Positions 26,341-35,612 of a DNA stretch of 52,866 bases are shown here, piece by piece; position 1 is the first letter of the stretch, and each line of letters starts with the position of its first letter. The notes below the pieces were generated by a model. That model ran no database searches. It worked only from the letters and a program-made list of their open reading frames with translations, and had not been told where the DNA came from. The DNA is from JAUVKA01 sp964465145 (lineage in GTDB: Bacteria > Bacteroidota > Bacteroidia > Bacteroidales > UBA12481): positions 1 to 52,866 of the forward strand of contig CAYXJR010000023.1 in the NCBI GenBank assembly GCA_964465145.1, in the 5' to 3' direction. The position numbers were made by a program, and so were the translations under genes.

Positions 26341-28476
26341 ATGAGAAATCTTCTGAAATTAGGTTTAGTTACTACATTAGTAATAGGTATTATCAGTTGC
26401 CAAACTGAACCAGGGAAAAAACAATCGCAATATAGTGATCCGCCTCACCCGGAAAAGCGGCCTTATGAATTAACAGAGCATGGACATACCCGTATCGACA
26501 ATTATTACTGGTTAAATCAGAGGGAGAACCCGGAAGTCATAGCTTATCTCGAGGCCGAGAATGCCTATCTGAAAGAGGTAATGTCCGATACTGAAGAATT
26601 CCAGGAAAGTCTATATAATGAGGTTGTTGGCAGGATCAAACAGAATGATGAGTCAGTGCCATACCTGGATAACGGGTACTATTATTATTCACGTTTTGAA
26701 GAGGGGAAAGAGTATCCGGTTTTGTGTCGGGAAAAGGGCAGCCTGGATGCCGATGAAGAAGTAATGCTCAATGTAAATGAGATGGCAGAAGGCCATTCAT
26801 ATTTCCAGGTTGGAGGTGCAACAGTTAGTCCGGATAACCGATTGCTTGCGTATGGAGTGGATACAGTCAGCCGCAGGAAGTATACTATTTACGTTAAAGA
26901 TTTGGTTACCGGCAATATTTTAACAGACAGGATTCCTGAAACTACCGGAGGTGTGGCCTGGGCAAATGATAATAAAACTTTCTTTTTTACGCGTAAGAAT
27001 CCTGAAACTCTACGCTCTGAAAAAGTGTTTCGATATGAGCTGGGGAACAGGGAAGGTCAAGATCATCTGGTCTTTTTTGAAGAAGATGAAACCTTCAGTG
27101 CTTCTGTTGACCGTTCTAAGTCGGGTGCCTTCCTGTTCATTGGCAGCGGCAGTACTTTGTCAACTGAATACAGGTATCTGGATGCCAACGATCCCTCCGG
27201 AGAATTTACGATATTTCAAACCAGGGAAAAGAACCTGGAATATCATATAGAACACTACATGCATCATTTTTATATCAGAACTAATTTGAACGCCAGTAAT
27301 TTCAAACTTATGATAACCTCTGTGGATGCCACGGAAAAAGAAAATTGGCTGGATGTGATCCCTCACAGGGAGGATGTCTTGCTCACTGGGTTTACCTTGT
27401 TCAATAAATTTATGGTAATCGAGGAAACTCAAAATGCCCTGCCCGCCATTCGCATTATCCCATATGATGGGGAGAAGGAACATTACATTTCATTTGATGA
27501 AGAGGCTTTTACCGCAGGTGTTTCTGTCAACCGGGATTTTGATTCCAATTTGCTTAGGTTTTCTTATTCATCTATGACCACACCCAATTCCACCTATGAT
27601 TACGATATGGAAACCCGTAAAAGGAAACTACTTAAAAGGGATGAAGTAGTTGGCGGATATAATCCTGATGATTATTATAGTGAAAGAAAGTTTGCTACAG
27701 CGGTTGATGGTACTCTGATTCCTATTTCTATGGTCTATAAAAAAGGAATAGAAATGGACGGAAGAAATCCTGTATTGCTGTATGGTTACGGTTCTTATGG
27801 AATCAGTATGAGTCCCTCTTTTAGTTCTGTCCGTATTAGTTTACTTGATCGTGGTTTTATTTATGTGATTGCTCATATTCGCGGAGGCCAGGAAATGGGG
27901 AGGTATTGGTATGAAGATGGCAAATTGCTCAAAAAGAAAAATACATTCACTGATTTTAATGACTGTGCAGAGTACCTGGTCAAACAAGGTTATACCCAAC
28001 CTGAATTTCTTTTCGCTAAAGGAGGGAGCGCTGGAGGGTTACTAATGGGGGCTATTGCAAACATGCGACCCGATCTTTACAGGGGAATAATTGCCAACGT
28101 ACCCTGGGTTGATGTTGTTACCACTATGCTTGATGCTTCTATACCTTTGACAACCAGTGAGTATGATGAATGGGGCAATCCTGCCTTTAAAGAATATTAT
28201 GATTATATGCTTTCGTATTCCCCTTATGATAATGTTACGGAACAGGATTATCCTGCCATGCTCGTCACTACCGGATTGCATGATTCGCAGGTCCAGTATT
28301 TCGAACCTGCAAAATGGGTTTCAAAACTTAGGCTTACCAAAACCGATGATAATATTCTTTTAATCCATGTTAATATGGAGGCTGGTCACGGTGGTGCATC
28401 CGGCAGATTTAAACGCTACAGGGAAACAGCTCTTGAATATGCTTTCATTTTTAATCAGTTGGGAATAACTGAATAG
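26341..28476 (+). CDS. Oligopeptidase B-like S9 prolyl oligopeptidase, predicted lipoprotein
   Basis: About 711 residues from the ATG at 26341; a TTG two codons earlier is unlikely to be used. The leader ends in IGIISCQTEP, so Cys20 is a probable lipidation site and the enzyme should be periplasmic or membrane-attached. An N-terminal beta-propeller (~70-420) covers an alpha/beta-hydrolase domain. The catalytic triad is visible: Ser563 in GGSAGG, Asp648 in LHDSQV and His683 in AGHGG. The segment YGSYGISMSPSFSS and the IAHIRGGQEMGRYWYEDGK block are typical of oligopeptidase B (PtrB), which cuts peptides after basic residues. E. coli PtrB is cytoplasmic, so the lipoprotein signal points to use on imported peptides. 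Confidence 0.93.
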   Translation: MRNLLKLGLVTTLVIGIISCQTEPGKKQSQYSDPPHPEKRPYELTEHGHTRIDNYYWLNQRENPEVIAYLEAENAYLKEVMSDTEEFQESLYNEVVGRIKQNDESVPYLDNGYYYYSRFEEGKEYPVLCREKGSLDADEEVMLNVNEMAEGHSYFQVGGATVSPDNRLLAYGVDTVSRRKYTIYVKDLVTGNILTDRIPETTGGVAWANDNKTFFFTRKNPETLRSEKVFRYELGNREGQDHLVFFEEDETFSASVDRSKSGAFLFIGSGSTLSTEYRYLDANDPSGEFTIFQTREKNLEYHIEHYMHHFYIRTNLNASNFKLMITSVDATEKENWLDVIPHREDVLLTGFTLFNKFMVIEETQNALPAIRIIPYDGEKEHYISFDEEAFTAGVSVNRDFDSNLLRFSYSSMTTPNSTYDYDMETRKRKLLKRDEVVGGYNPDDYYSERKFATAVDGTLIPISMVYKKGIEMDGRNPVLLYGYGSYGISMSPSFSSVRISLLDRGFIYVIAHIRGGQEMGRYWYEDGKLLKKKNTFTDFNDCAEYLVKQGYTQPEFLFAKGGSAGGLLMGAIANMRPDLYRGIIANVPWVDVVTTMLDASIPLTTSEYDEWGNPAFKEYYDYMLSYSPYDNVTEQDYPAMLVTTGLHDSQVQYFEPAKWVSKLRLTKTDDNILLIHVNMEAGHGGASGRFKRYRETALEYAFIFNQLGITE

Positions 28477-28592
28477 CGGATCCTGTATTACCCAAATATT
28501 TTAAGATTCTTTAAGATTTATTAAGCGGATATTGGTTTATTAGGCATGGATTTTGCAACGGGAGGTCCTGATAAATCAGCTTTCCAAAAAGT

Positions 28593-30995
28593 ATGAAAAC
28601 CCTTGCCCTTTGTCTTGTCCTCCTATTTGGATGTGTTGCATTTTCCAGTGCTCAGATTATTAAAATAATTGACCTCACTGATTTGCAGCCAATAAACAAT
28701 GTATTCGTTTATTATCAAACCGATATTTCTGCCTTATCAGATGAGAAAGGGCAGGTAGATCTGAAAGGTTTTCCCACAACAGAATTAATAATGTTTCAGC
28801 ACCCTTCATATAAGTCGAAGGGTATGTCCCTGCGGCAGATCGAAAAGGCAGGATGGCTTGTAAAACTTGAGGAAAACCTTGTAAAAGTTAATGAGGTTAT
28901 TGTTTCGGCTAACAGGTGGGAGCAGGATAGAGCAGAGATCCCAAACAAGATTGAAGCTATTAAAATTAAGGAAATAGGTTTTTATAATCCTCAAACTGCA
29001 GCTGATTTGGTAGCTCTCAGTGACCAGGTTTTTGTGCAGAAAAGTCAGCTTGGAGGAGGAAGTCCGATGATACGTGGGTTTTCGGCCAACCGACTCCTTC
29101 TGGTTATCGATGGGGTACGAATGAATAATGCCATTTATCGCTCGGGGAATCTGCAAAATATTATCAGTCTGGATCCAAACCTTATGGAAAATTCGGAAAT
29201 AATATTTGGTCCGGGTTCCATAATTTATGGCAGCGATGCCCTTGGCGGCGTGATGGATTTTCATACCCGTGAGGTAAAACTGTCAACCCAGAAAGATCCG
29301 TACCTGCGGATAAATGCTTCTACTCGTTTCAGTTCTGCCAACATGGAGAAGACGGGTCATTTTGATTTTAGCTATGGGGCAAAAAAATGGGGACTTCTTT
29401 CCAGTGTGAGTTTCTCGGATTTCAATGATCAGGTAATGGGAAAGACGGGTCATGAGGAGTATCAGCGTTATCACTACGTCAGCTCATTTATGGGTATGGA
29501 TTCAGTGCATGAAAATCCTAATCCCGACAAGCAGGTGTATACAGGTTTCAGCCAGTTGAACCTTATGCAGAAATTTCGTTTCAGGCCTGGTAAAAACCTG
29601 AATATCACTTATGCTTTTCACTATTCCCGTTCGAGTGATATTCCACGGTATGACCGGTTGATACAATACAGCGGCGATCTTCCAAAATATGCTGAATGGT
29701 ATTACGGCCCAGCTCTTTGGTCTATGCATCGGTTAGGAGCAGAAATCAGCGATTCCACGGTTTTTTATGATAAACTGCGAATGACCTTGTCGTATCAGAC
29801 AATTACTGAGAGCCGCCATGATAGGAGATTATCCAAGGAATGGATATCCGAACGATATGAGTATCTGGATATTGGTAGTTTCAATGTTGATGCCGATAAG
29901 CGTTTGAGCCAAAACCTTGAATTGTTTTATGGCCTTGAATGGGTTTCTAACCGGATTTTCTCCGAGGGTATTTCCAGGAATGTTATAAGTGAACAATTGC
30001 GTCCCGAATCGAGCCGATATCCGGATGGTGGAACAGATTATATGAGTGCCGGCTTGTATGGAGGAATAAAAAAACAACTGTCTGAACGGTTTAATCTTAC
30101 AACAGGGATTCGGGCTAACCTGGTTAGCCTCCATTCGAAATTTGTTGATAAAACTTTTTTTGATTTTCCCTTTGATAGGATAGACCTGACGAATACTGCG
30201 GTGAACGGCAGTATAGGTCTGGTTTACCATCCAGCCAAATCCTGGCAAATGAATCTTAACCTGTCCTCCGGATTTAGAGCACCTAATCTTGATGATGTTG
30301 GTAAGGTGTTTGATTCTGAGCCAGGCCACGTTATTGTTCCAAATGATGACCTCAAGCCGGAGTATGCTTATAATGCCGACCTGGGCCTGATAAAACATTT
30401 CAACAACCGGTTTAGAGTTGAGATTACAGGTTTTTATACACTACTGAATGATGCAATGGTTCGCCGTGATTATCAGTTCAATGGTATGGATTCCATCTTT
30501 TACGATGGTGAAATGAGCAAGGTTGAGGCCATTGTTAATGCAGAAAGTGAACGGATTTGGGGACTTTCAGGTTCAATCAATTGGAACCTGGTGGACGGCT
30601 TCCTGATCAAATCCAGTTTGAATTATACCTTCGGGGAGGAATCAGGCGGGATACCCAGCCGCCACGCTGCTCCACTTTTTGGGGCTACTCATTTTATATA
30701 TCAGGCTAATAAGATCAAGACTGATCTTTTTGTTAGATACAATGGGGAGAAGCCCTTTAATAAGATGGCTCCTTCAGAGATAGAAAAGAGCTATATGTAT
30801 GCGGCTGATGATAATGGAAATCCTTATTCTCCTTCCTGGTATACGCTAAATCTAAATGTCGCTTATCAGGTCAGGCAGTTTCTGCAGATAAACACAGGGG
30901 TTGAAAATTTATTGAATGTCCGGTACAGGACATATTCATCCGGGATTGTGGCACCCGGAAGGAATTTTTTTATTACAATAAGGGTAAGCATCTGA
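28593..30995 (+). CDS. TonB-dependent outer-membrane receptor, heme-receptor-like group
   Basis: This is an 800-residue outer-membrane active transporter. The signal peptide (LALCLVLLFGCVAFSSAQ) is followed by a carboxypeptidase-regulatory-like domain (~20-95), a plug (~105-230) with GGGSPMIRGFSANRLLLVIDGVRMNNAIY, and a 22-strand barrel ending in TIRVSI with a terminal aromatic-rich strand (GRNFFITIRVSI). The plug wording (MIRGFSANRLL, IDGVRMNNA, GPGSIIYGSDALGGV) is closest to hemoglobin/heme-type receptors in my memory, but the ligand is uncertain. No SusD-like gene is adjacent, so it is not a glycan SusC pair. Its stop codon is one base away from the stop of the convergent gene. Confidence 0.92.
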   Translation: MKTLALCLVLLFGCVAFSSAQIIKIIDLTDLQPINNVFVYYQTDISALSDEKGQVDLKGFPTTELIMFQHPSYKSKGMSLRQIEKAGWLVKLEENLVKVNEVIVSANRWEQDRAEIPNKIEAIKIKEIGFYNPQTAADLVALSDQVFVQKSQLGGGSPMIRGFSANRLLLVIDGVRMNNAIYRSGNLQNIISLDPNLMENSEIIFGPGSIIYGSDALGGVMDFHTREVKLSTQKDPYLRINASTRFSSANMEKTGHFDFSYGAKKWGLLSSVSFSDFNDQVMGKTGHEEYQRYHYVSSFMGMDSVHENPNPDKQVYTGFSQLNLMQKFRFRPGKNLNITYAFHYSRSSDIPRYDRLIQYSGDLPKYAEWYYGPALWSMHRLGAEISDSTVFYDKLRMTLSYQTITESRHDRRLSKEWISERYEYLDIGSFNVDADKRLSQNLELFYGLEWVSNRIFSEGISRNVISEQLRPESSRYPDGGTDYMSAGLYGGIKKQLSERFNLTTGIRANLVSLHSKFVDKTFFDFPFDRIDLTNTAVNGSIGLVYHPAKSWQMNLNLSSGFRAPNLDDVGKVFDSEPGHVIVPNDDLKPEYAYNADLGLIKHFNNRFRVEITGFYTLLNDAMVRRDYQFNGMDSIFYDGEMSKVEAIVNAESERIWGLSGSINWNLVDGFLIKSSLNYTFGEESGGIPSRHAAPLFGATHFIYQANKIKTDLFVRYNGEKPFNKMAPSEIEKSYMYAADDNGNPYSPSWYTLNLNVAYQVRQFLQINTGVENLLNVRYRTYSSGIVAPGRNFFITIRVSI

Positions 30996-30996
30996 T

Positions 30997-31518
30997 CTAC
31001 CTGAGATTGCGATAAGTCTCAGGATCGGAGGGTACTATGATCAGGTAGTATCCTTTTTTTCTGTAATAAACCTTGGATTGGAAGGTGGGCAATATGAAGC
31101 CTGTGACAAAAATGATTGTTCCCGCGATCACTATATTCTTACTCCACAATGGGCGAAAACCCCTGATCAGGGAATTGAAGCCGTCGATAAAAATCAAGCC
31201 TGGACCTGCAATCTTATTGGCAGTTCCGGCTGCACGAAAATGTAATGCCCGGATATGGACTATCCCGCTGATATCGCTGATCGGAAGCGGCTTATCCTTT
31301 ATTACAATAAAATCAACGCCAATACCCTGGATCTGCTCACCCTCAGGAGTCTTGAAGTCGTTTTTTAAAAGCCGGATAGAATCTCCGGCCATAAAATTCA
31401 TGATACTTCTTGGCCCCTTCCTAAGAATCATATGATTATTTAACTGAGCAGTGGCGGAACCAATCATAAAAAGGATTATAAATATTGTTCCTATGGCAAT
31501 TTTAAGCAGATGTTTCAT
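30997..31518 (-). CDS. Hypothetical membrane-associated protein
   Basis: A 173-residue protein I do not recognise. It has a hydrophobic leader (LLKIAIGTIFIILFMIGSATAQ) that could be a signal peptide or anchor. The middle region is beta-rich (GPRSIMNFMAGDSIRLLKNDFKTPEG), and a second hydrophobic helix spans roughly 125-148 (WSKNIVIAGTIIFVTGFILP). The tail is basic (SKVYYRKKGYYLIIVPSDPETYRNLR). This pattern suggests a periplasmic domain followed by an inner-membrane helix. It begins 6 bases after mnmD and is likely co-transcribed with it, though no functional tie is evident. Its stop is one base from the TonB-receptor stop. Confidence 0.75.
   Translation of the reverse strand: MKHLLKIAIGTIFIILFMIGSATAQLNNHMILRKGPRSIMNFMAGDSIRLLKNDFKTPEGEQIQGIGVDFIVIKDKPLPISDISGIVHIRALHFRAAGTANKIAGPGLIFIDGFNSLIRGFRPLWSKNIVIAGTIIFVTGFILPTFQSKVYYRKKGYYLIIVPSDPETYRNLR
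31000..31023. terminator. Hairpin in the convergent tonB-receptor / hypothetical gene junction
   Basis: CCTGAGA (31000-31006) pairs with TCTCAGG (31017-31023) around a 10-base loop. It begins 5 bases after the receptor stop, inside the 3' end of the opposite gene. No T-run follows, so terminator function is uncertain. Confidence 0.35.
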
Positions 31519-31524
31519 TTTTGA

Positions 31525-32229
31525 TTATTGTTTTTTTGCCCTTGTAATGTGCCGTTTACCTGGAGGCCCCGGAATTTTCTCTACCTGGAATCCAACCTCC
31601 GACAAAGCCCTCCTGAAATCGCCGCGAACAGAATAACTTGTCAGAATGCCACCTGGAGCCATCGCTCTGAAAAGCTCATGAAATATAGTGGTTTTCCAAA
31701 GATCTGGTTGAACCTGTGGACTGAATGCATCAAAATAAATCAAATCGTAGTTCCCTTCAGGGGAAAAAGACCTCATGTCGGCCTTCATTTTGAGCAATTT
31801 GAAACAGGGCTCCATATCAACCCTCTTTCCCCATTCCGAGGAGTGAAGACTGATAAAATCCTCATTGGGTATTCCTAGAAGTTCAGGGTAATTGAATTCA
31901 GAAGCCTCTGCTATACTTATAGGATACATTTCGATAGTATCATAAAAAATTGTCAGGCCTCCTGATCTGGCATAATCCCAGGTCAACAGAGCATTCAGTC
32001 CACTCCCAAAACCCATTTCGAAAACACTTAAGGTATTTTTGTCCAACATTTTCAATCCACTTTCAATAAAGACATGACGGCTTTCCTGGATGGCACCATG
32101 AACAGAATGGTAACATTCTCCATATTGAGGGACAAAATATGTATGAGATCCATCTTCTGTGATGATTAGCTTCTTCTTCACCTTGACTTTCCTTTTTCTG
32201 GGTTTTCCGGTTTTGGGCTGATTCGGCAA
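31525..32229 (-). CDS. mnmD: tRNA 5-methylaminomethyl-2-thiouridine methyltransferase MnmD
   Basis: MnmD carries out the last methylation of the wobble uridine (mnm5s2U34) in several tRNAs using S-adenosylmethionine. The 234 residues correspond to the stand-alone MnmD or the N-terminal half of MnmC. Visible are the entry motif ITEDGSHTYFVPQYGECYHSVHGAIQES, the SAM-binding GFGSGLNALLTW, and the catalytic-domain signature YFDAFSPQVQPDLW. The oxidoreductase half of MnmC is absent, as is common in Bacteroidota. The start MPNQPKTGKPRKRKVKVKKK gives a basic tail ahead of the domain; a later start is possible but none is better supported. It is divergent from the fucose-isomerase gene. Confidence 0.95.
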   Translation of the reverse strand: MPNQPKTGKPRKRKVKVKKKLIITEDGSHTYFVPQYGECYHSVHGAIQESRHVFIESGLKMLDKNTLSVFEMGFGSGLNALLTWDYARSGGLTIFYDTIEMYPISIAEASEFNYPELLGIPNEDFISLHSSEWGKRVDMEPCFKLLKMKADMRSFSPEGNYDLIYFDAFSPQVQPDLWKTTIFHELFRAMAPGGILTSYSVRGDFRRALSEVGFQVEKIPGPPGKRHITRAKKQ

Positions 32230-32338
32230 AATAATTTCCTAGAGTCTTGCTGTTATTGTGTCAAATTGCTGGCTTTTTATAAATTTACCAGATAAAAATT
32301 TCTGGCATCCATTTAGAATAATTAATCTCACAATCTTG

Positions 32339-34042
32339 ATGAAAGCAAAAGTAGTTGAAAAAAGTAATGAAACAGGGACTAGTGGTCCTGTTATTGGAGT
32401 TTTTGCTACAGGTGATCCACGAATTGATCCAGGCTCCAGGGAAAGAGCCCAAAATATTGTAAGATTAACCGCAGATCGTTTGGCAGGGGTGATTCATCTT
32501 CCAGATAATTCGGCCGTATCAGTAGTGTACTCTGATATGCTGGTTGATACTGAAAAGGAAGCCGACATTGTTGCCAGGAATTTTATTAATGCGGGAGTGA
32601 ATATCCTTGTGTGTGTGCCGGATACCTGGGCTTTCCCTCAATTAACCTTGATTTCTTTGCTTAGCCATTTCCCCAAAGATACACCGCTCAATTTCACCTG
32701 TGGTAATAGCGCTCCTAAGCCCGGTGTAGTTTTTACTCATGCTGTATCGGGAGCAGTTGCACAATATGGCCGTCTGATGCATATTAATGTTGGAACATGG
32801 CCGGATGAAGGATCTGAACCTGAAATGACTGATGGGACTTTCACAGCTCTTTGCGATTGGCTTTTTGCTGCTACCACCTTTCAATACCTCAAAGGCAGAA
32901 GGGTACTGGTTTTTGGCCACGATAGTATGGGTATGGAAACGGCTCTTCAGCATATAATTCCAACCCGGAATACTTTCGGGATTGAGATTGCCCGACTGGA
33001 TATGAAATTATTGGCCGATATGCTGCAAAAAAAGGCCTATGATAAAGAAGAGCTTAAATCGCTAAGGAATTGGATTGACACTAACTTCGGCAAACTGGAA
33101 ATTCGACATGATGCTGATGATCAGCGCTTTAATCAAAGCCTGGCTATGTATTTGATTGTAAGGAATCTGGCAAAAGACTTGGACGCAGTGGGTGGTGGAT
33201 TCATGTCTCAGTTAGAATGGGGTTCAGATTTGAGGGGAACACCCCTGCCTGTTGCGGATGCTATGGAGTCCTTATTCAATTCTACTTTTGATCACAATGG
33301 AAATAAACCGCCCCTTCCATTTGCCACCGAGGCAGATGTACAGGGATTATTGACTATGTTGTTCTTTACGCTAATGAGTGGTGGTAATCCTCCATTGTTC
33401 ATGGACTTCAGGAAAGTGTGGGAGCCATGGGAGATTGCCAGACTTGGGAAAAAATTAGGGCTAAATTTACCTTTTGACGAATCCTGGGTGAAACGGGGTT
33501 TTGTCGATGGAAATAATTCCGGCTCAGCTTCCTTTAACTGGGCTGGCCTTCCAAATGAGAAGTGGAATGACATCACACCACGCATCAGTTTCCCCCTGGC
33601 CGACCAAAATTATTTCCCTGGAATGGGAAATTCTGTGACCTTTATGTCTCCGGGAGGTATCAAGGGTATTGCCGGACGGTTGGCATATAGTTCTCTGTCT
33701 AATATGTTTTCCATGATCTGGGATGAGGCAGAAACCGTTTCATTGCCCGAAAAACTTGGAAAAGCAGTTGCCAATTCCAGCGACCCTAACTGGCCTCACA
33801 CCTTTCTAACTCCAAAATATGCTACGATGACTGAATATAAGCACTATGCCCCTGCCAATCACCTTCACATGACCTGGGATCTTCCTGTAGCCCGATTGCA
33901 ATATTGGATGGATCTCAGCAATGTTCTTTCTGTTACACCCTGGCACCAAAAGCCTGCCTTTGTAGAGGGCACTGACCGCCCACTTCCTTTATTGTATTTG
34001 TTAAACGGAGGAGAGGATCAGACAAAGTTATTAAGAAGATAA
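32339..34042 (+). CDS. L-fucose isomerase family protein
   Basis: 567 residues from the ATG at 32339. An ATG 27 codons earlier yields a non-family leader and is rejected. The sequence runs along the whole FucI fold, including 'AFPQLTLISLLSHFP', LIFGHDSMGMET-like VFGHDSMGME, and the C-terminal ANHLHMTWDL. Metal-site and catalytic positions of E. coli FucI appear conserved: Glu331 in ATEADVQG, Asp356 in FMDFRKVW, and His508 in PANHLHM. FucI interconverts L-fucose and L-fuculose, or arabinose and related sugars in relatives. No fuculokinase, aldolase or fucose permease is nearby, so the true substrate is open; the sequence is also fairly divergent. A GH78 gene lies 16 kb away and need not be connected. 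Confidence 0.85.
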   Translation: MKAKVVEKSNETGTSGPVIGVFATGDPRIDPGSRERAQNIVRLTADRLAGVIHLPDNSAVSVVYSDMLVDTEKEADIVARNFINAGVNILVCVPDTWAFPQLTLISLLSHFPKDTPLNFTCGNSAPKPGVVFTHAVSGAVAQYGRLMHINVGTWPDEGSEPEMTDGTFTALCDWLFAATTFQYLKGRRVLVFGHDSMGMETALQHIIPTRNTFGIEIARLDMKLLADMLQKKAYDKEELKSLRNWIDTNFGKLEIRHDADDQRFNQSLAMYLIVRNLAKDLDAVGGGFMSQLEWGSDLRGTPLPVADAMESLFNSTFDHNGNKPPLPFATEADVQGLLTMLFFTLMSGGNPPLFMDFRKVWEPWEIARLGKKLGLNLPFDESWVKRGFVDGNNSGSASFNWAGLPNEKWNDITPRISFPLADQNYFPGMGNSVTFMSPGGIKGIAGRLAYSSLSNMFSMIWDEAETVSLPEKLGKAVANSSDPNWPHTFLTPKYATMTEYKHYAPANHLHMTWDLPVARLQYWMDLSNVLSVTPWHQKPAFVEGTDRPLPLLYLLNGGEDQTKLLRR

Positions 34043-34082
34043 GCTGAGCTTGATGAATAGATTAAATTTTATAATGGAGGAT

Positions 34083-35006
34083 ATGATGAAGAAGATTTCT
34101 TTGGTTGTTGCATGTTTTATCCTGATGTTTTCAGGAATGGCCCAAACGGTTAAATTTCCTAAGATCCCTGTAATTAAAGGCTATAAGGGCAATGAGGGGA
34201 ATATTATTAAATATAATTACTTTAATTTCCTTACAATGACTGACAAATCAGGCGATAACACCCGTCAGTCTACAGGACAGTATTGGGAAGTTAGCTATGT
34301 CTATGATTCGGCTTTCCGTCAGAAACAAAAATTTGCGGAATTTATGGTAGGGCAGATCAGTGAGAAAGGGGGGACTACCTTTTTCCAGGATACTTCCTCA
34401 ATTCATTTTGCCATTCCGGATGAAGGAGGGAATCTTTGGGGAAAGGTGCAGCTAATAAACAATAGCATTTATAAGCTCAAATTAATTAAGGAAAGGGTAT
34501 TTTATAACTCAGTTGTTATGGATACAATCCAGGAGCTGATTTATGATGATTTTGTAGAGCCTGTGGAAATTCCACCCAGAGTTGGTTTTATGGCTAATTC
34601 AGTTGTCACCAGAGCAGAACAGAGTAAATTCAACCATTACTCCTTTAAATACACAACTACCGATAATAAAACGTACCAACAAAATCTCATGGGACCCTAT
34701 TGGGATATCAAGATGGAGATCCAGAATGAAGATGGTAAAGTGGATAAGCGTGTTTCTTATATACAGATCCAGGAGAGTTATTTCCGGGCAGCAATGAAAG
34801 CGGGTGGAAATATTATTAAAAACAGGCCAAGGGAGATAATTTTCAATCTGCCCGGAGAGGAATTTACCGTTTGGGTTAGGGTAATGGTAACCATGGACGG
34901 TGTATACTTCATTCGGGTTGTTAAACAATTTCCCGCGGATTACAAGGATCCTGAGCAACTTTATGTTCAACAAAGTGGAGACTCAATTCCCAATAAGGAC
35001 AAATAA
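34083..35006 (+). CDS. Secreted protein with two copies of a ~95-residue domain
   Basis: About 307 residues. Upstream ATGs exist at 34053 and 34074, but GGAGG at 34076-34080 supports starting at 34083 or 34086, which gives the signal peptide KKISLVVACFILMFSGMAQ. The mature part repeats one pattern twice. Copy 1 (~47-152 of the 34083 form) has NYFNFLTMTDKSGD, GQYWEVSYVYDSA, GGTTFF, WGKVQLINNSIYKLKLIKE. Copy 2 (~190-290) has NHYSFKYTTTDNKT, GPYWDIKMEIQNE, GGNIIK, WVRVMVTMDGVYFIRVVKQ. The pattern resembles periplasmic domains in front of some Bacteroidota OmpA-like proteins, but here no OmpA domain follows. Function unknown. It follows the isomerase gene after 40 bases. Confidence 0.8.
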   Translation: MMKKISLVVACFILMFSGMAQTVKFPKIPVIKGYKGNEGNIIKYNYFNFLTMTDKSGDNTRQSTGQYWEVSYVYDSAFRQKQKFAEFMVGQISEKGGTTFFQDTSSIHFAIPDEGGNLWGKVQLINNSIYKLKLIKERVFYNSVVMDTIQELIYDDFVEPVEIPPRVGFMANSVVTRAEQSKFNHYSFKYTTTDNKTYQQNLMGPYWDIKMEIQNEDGKVDKRVSYIQIQESYFRAAMKAGGNIIKNRPREIIFNLPGEEFTVWVRVMVTMDGVYFIRVVKQFPADYKDPEQLYVQQSGDSIPNKDK

Positions 35007-35217
35007 GACCCTACGAAACCACTACATCATTTTTTTTTGTCCCATAATTGCAGTAGTCTAATAAGTGAGCCGCCAATCCTTTTAAAATTTATATATCTAA
35101 ATTTTTAAGTTGATAATTGGTGTCAATCTTATTATTAATAAATTTTTTTTACTTAAATTAAAGAGTGTTAAAAAAATTCTTACATTAGAAAAGCATTAAT
35201 TCAACCTCAGTTGCAAC
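35007..35217. other. AT-rich intergenic region without a gene
   Basis: Two hundred eleven bases, strongly AT-rich, with several T- and A-runs. I see no open frame, hairpin terminator or RNA gene. It probably holds the promoter of the following small gene, but no convincing TAnnTTTG is present. Confidence 0.6.
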
Positions 35218-35499
35218 ATGGCTAGCCGAAAGGACCTTAAAAAAGACATAGATTATTTTGTTTTTGATCTCATATCAGAATGTTATGCGTGTATTAATGA
35301 AAACCCTGATAAGGATTTTTCTGGATATGAGCGAATCATAAATGATATCATTGAGCTACAGGATATACTATTGATCCGAATCAATCAATTTGACCCTAAA
35401 AGCGGAACGCGCTCCCGCAGATACTTCCATACCATTAAGAAAGACCTGGCTGAAGGACTGAAAAAAGGTTATCAGGCTCTGGATGCCTTGGGTAAATAA
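35218..35499 (+). CDS. Conserved small helical protein of Bacteroidota type
   Basis: A 93-residue soluble protein beginning MASRKDLKKDIDYFVFDLISEC. It is predicted to be nearly all helical: an N-terminal basic helix, then ISECYACINENPDK, IINDIIELQDILLIRINQ, and a basic C-terminal helix (SRRYFHTIKKDLAEGLKKGYQALDAL). I recall short Bacteroidota proteins with the same start (M-x-x-RKDLKK-I-x-Y) and length, annotated only as hypothetical. Function unknown. It is flanked by an AT-rich upstream region and by the UvrA-like fusion gene 113 bases downstream, which has its own candidate promoter, so they are likely separate units. Confidence 0.85.
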   Translation: MASRKDLKKDIDYFVFDLISECYACINENPDKDFSGYERIINDIIELQDILLIRINQFDPKSGTRSRRYFHTIKKDLAEGLKKGYQALDALGK

Positions 35500-35566
35500 G
35501 CCTGGAATAAATTCCCGACCGAAGTTTTTTGCCCTGGCCTACTCAAACTTTAACATGGCAGATTCC

Positions 35567-35574
35567 TATCTTTG
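35567..35574 (+). promoter_or_regulatory. Candidate -7 element for the UvrA-like fusion gene
   Basis: TATCTTTG matches TAnnTTTG, 38 bases upstream of the start codon. The -33 region (ACTTTAACATGG) has no clear TTG. Confidence 0.45.
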
Positions 35575-35612
35575 GCAGGTGTGGAGCGTATGGAATAATT
35601 TGATATGGCTAT

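Noticed and set aside
29829..30398. 189-codon open frame on the minus strand inside the TonB receptor gene
   Set aside because: Antisense shadow of a clear barrel-coding region; low-complexity translation with no recognisable domain.
28593..30995. SusC-type glycan transporter of a polysaccharide utilisation locus
   Set aside because: No SusD-like gene is adjacent and the plug sequence is closer to heme-type receptors.
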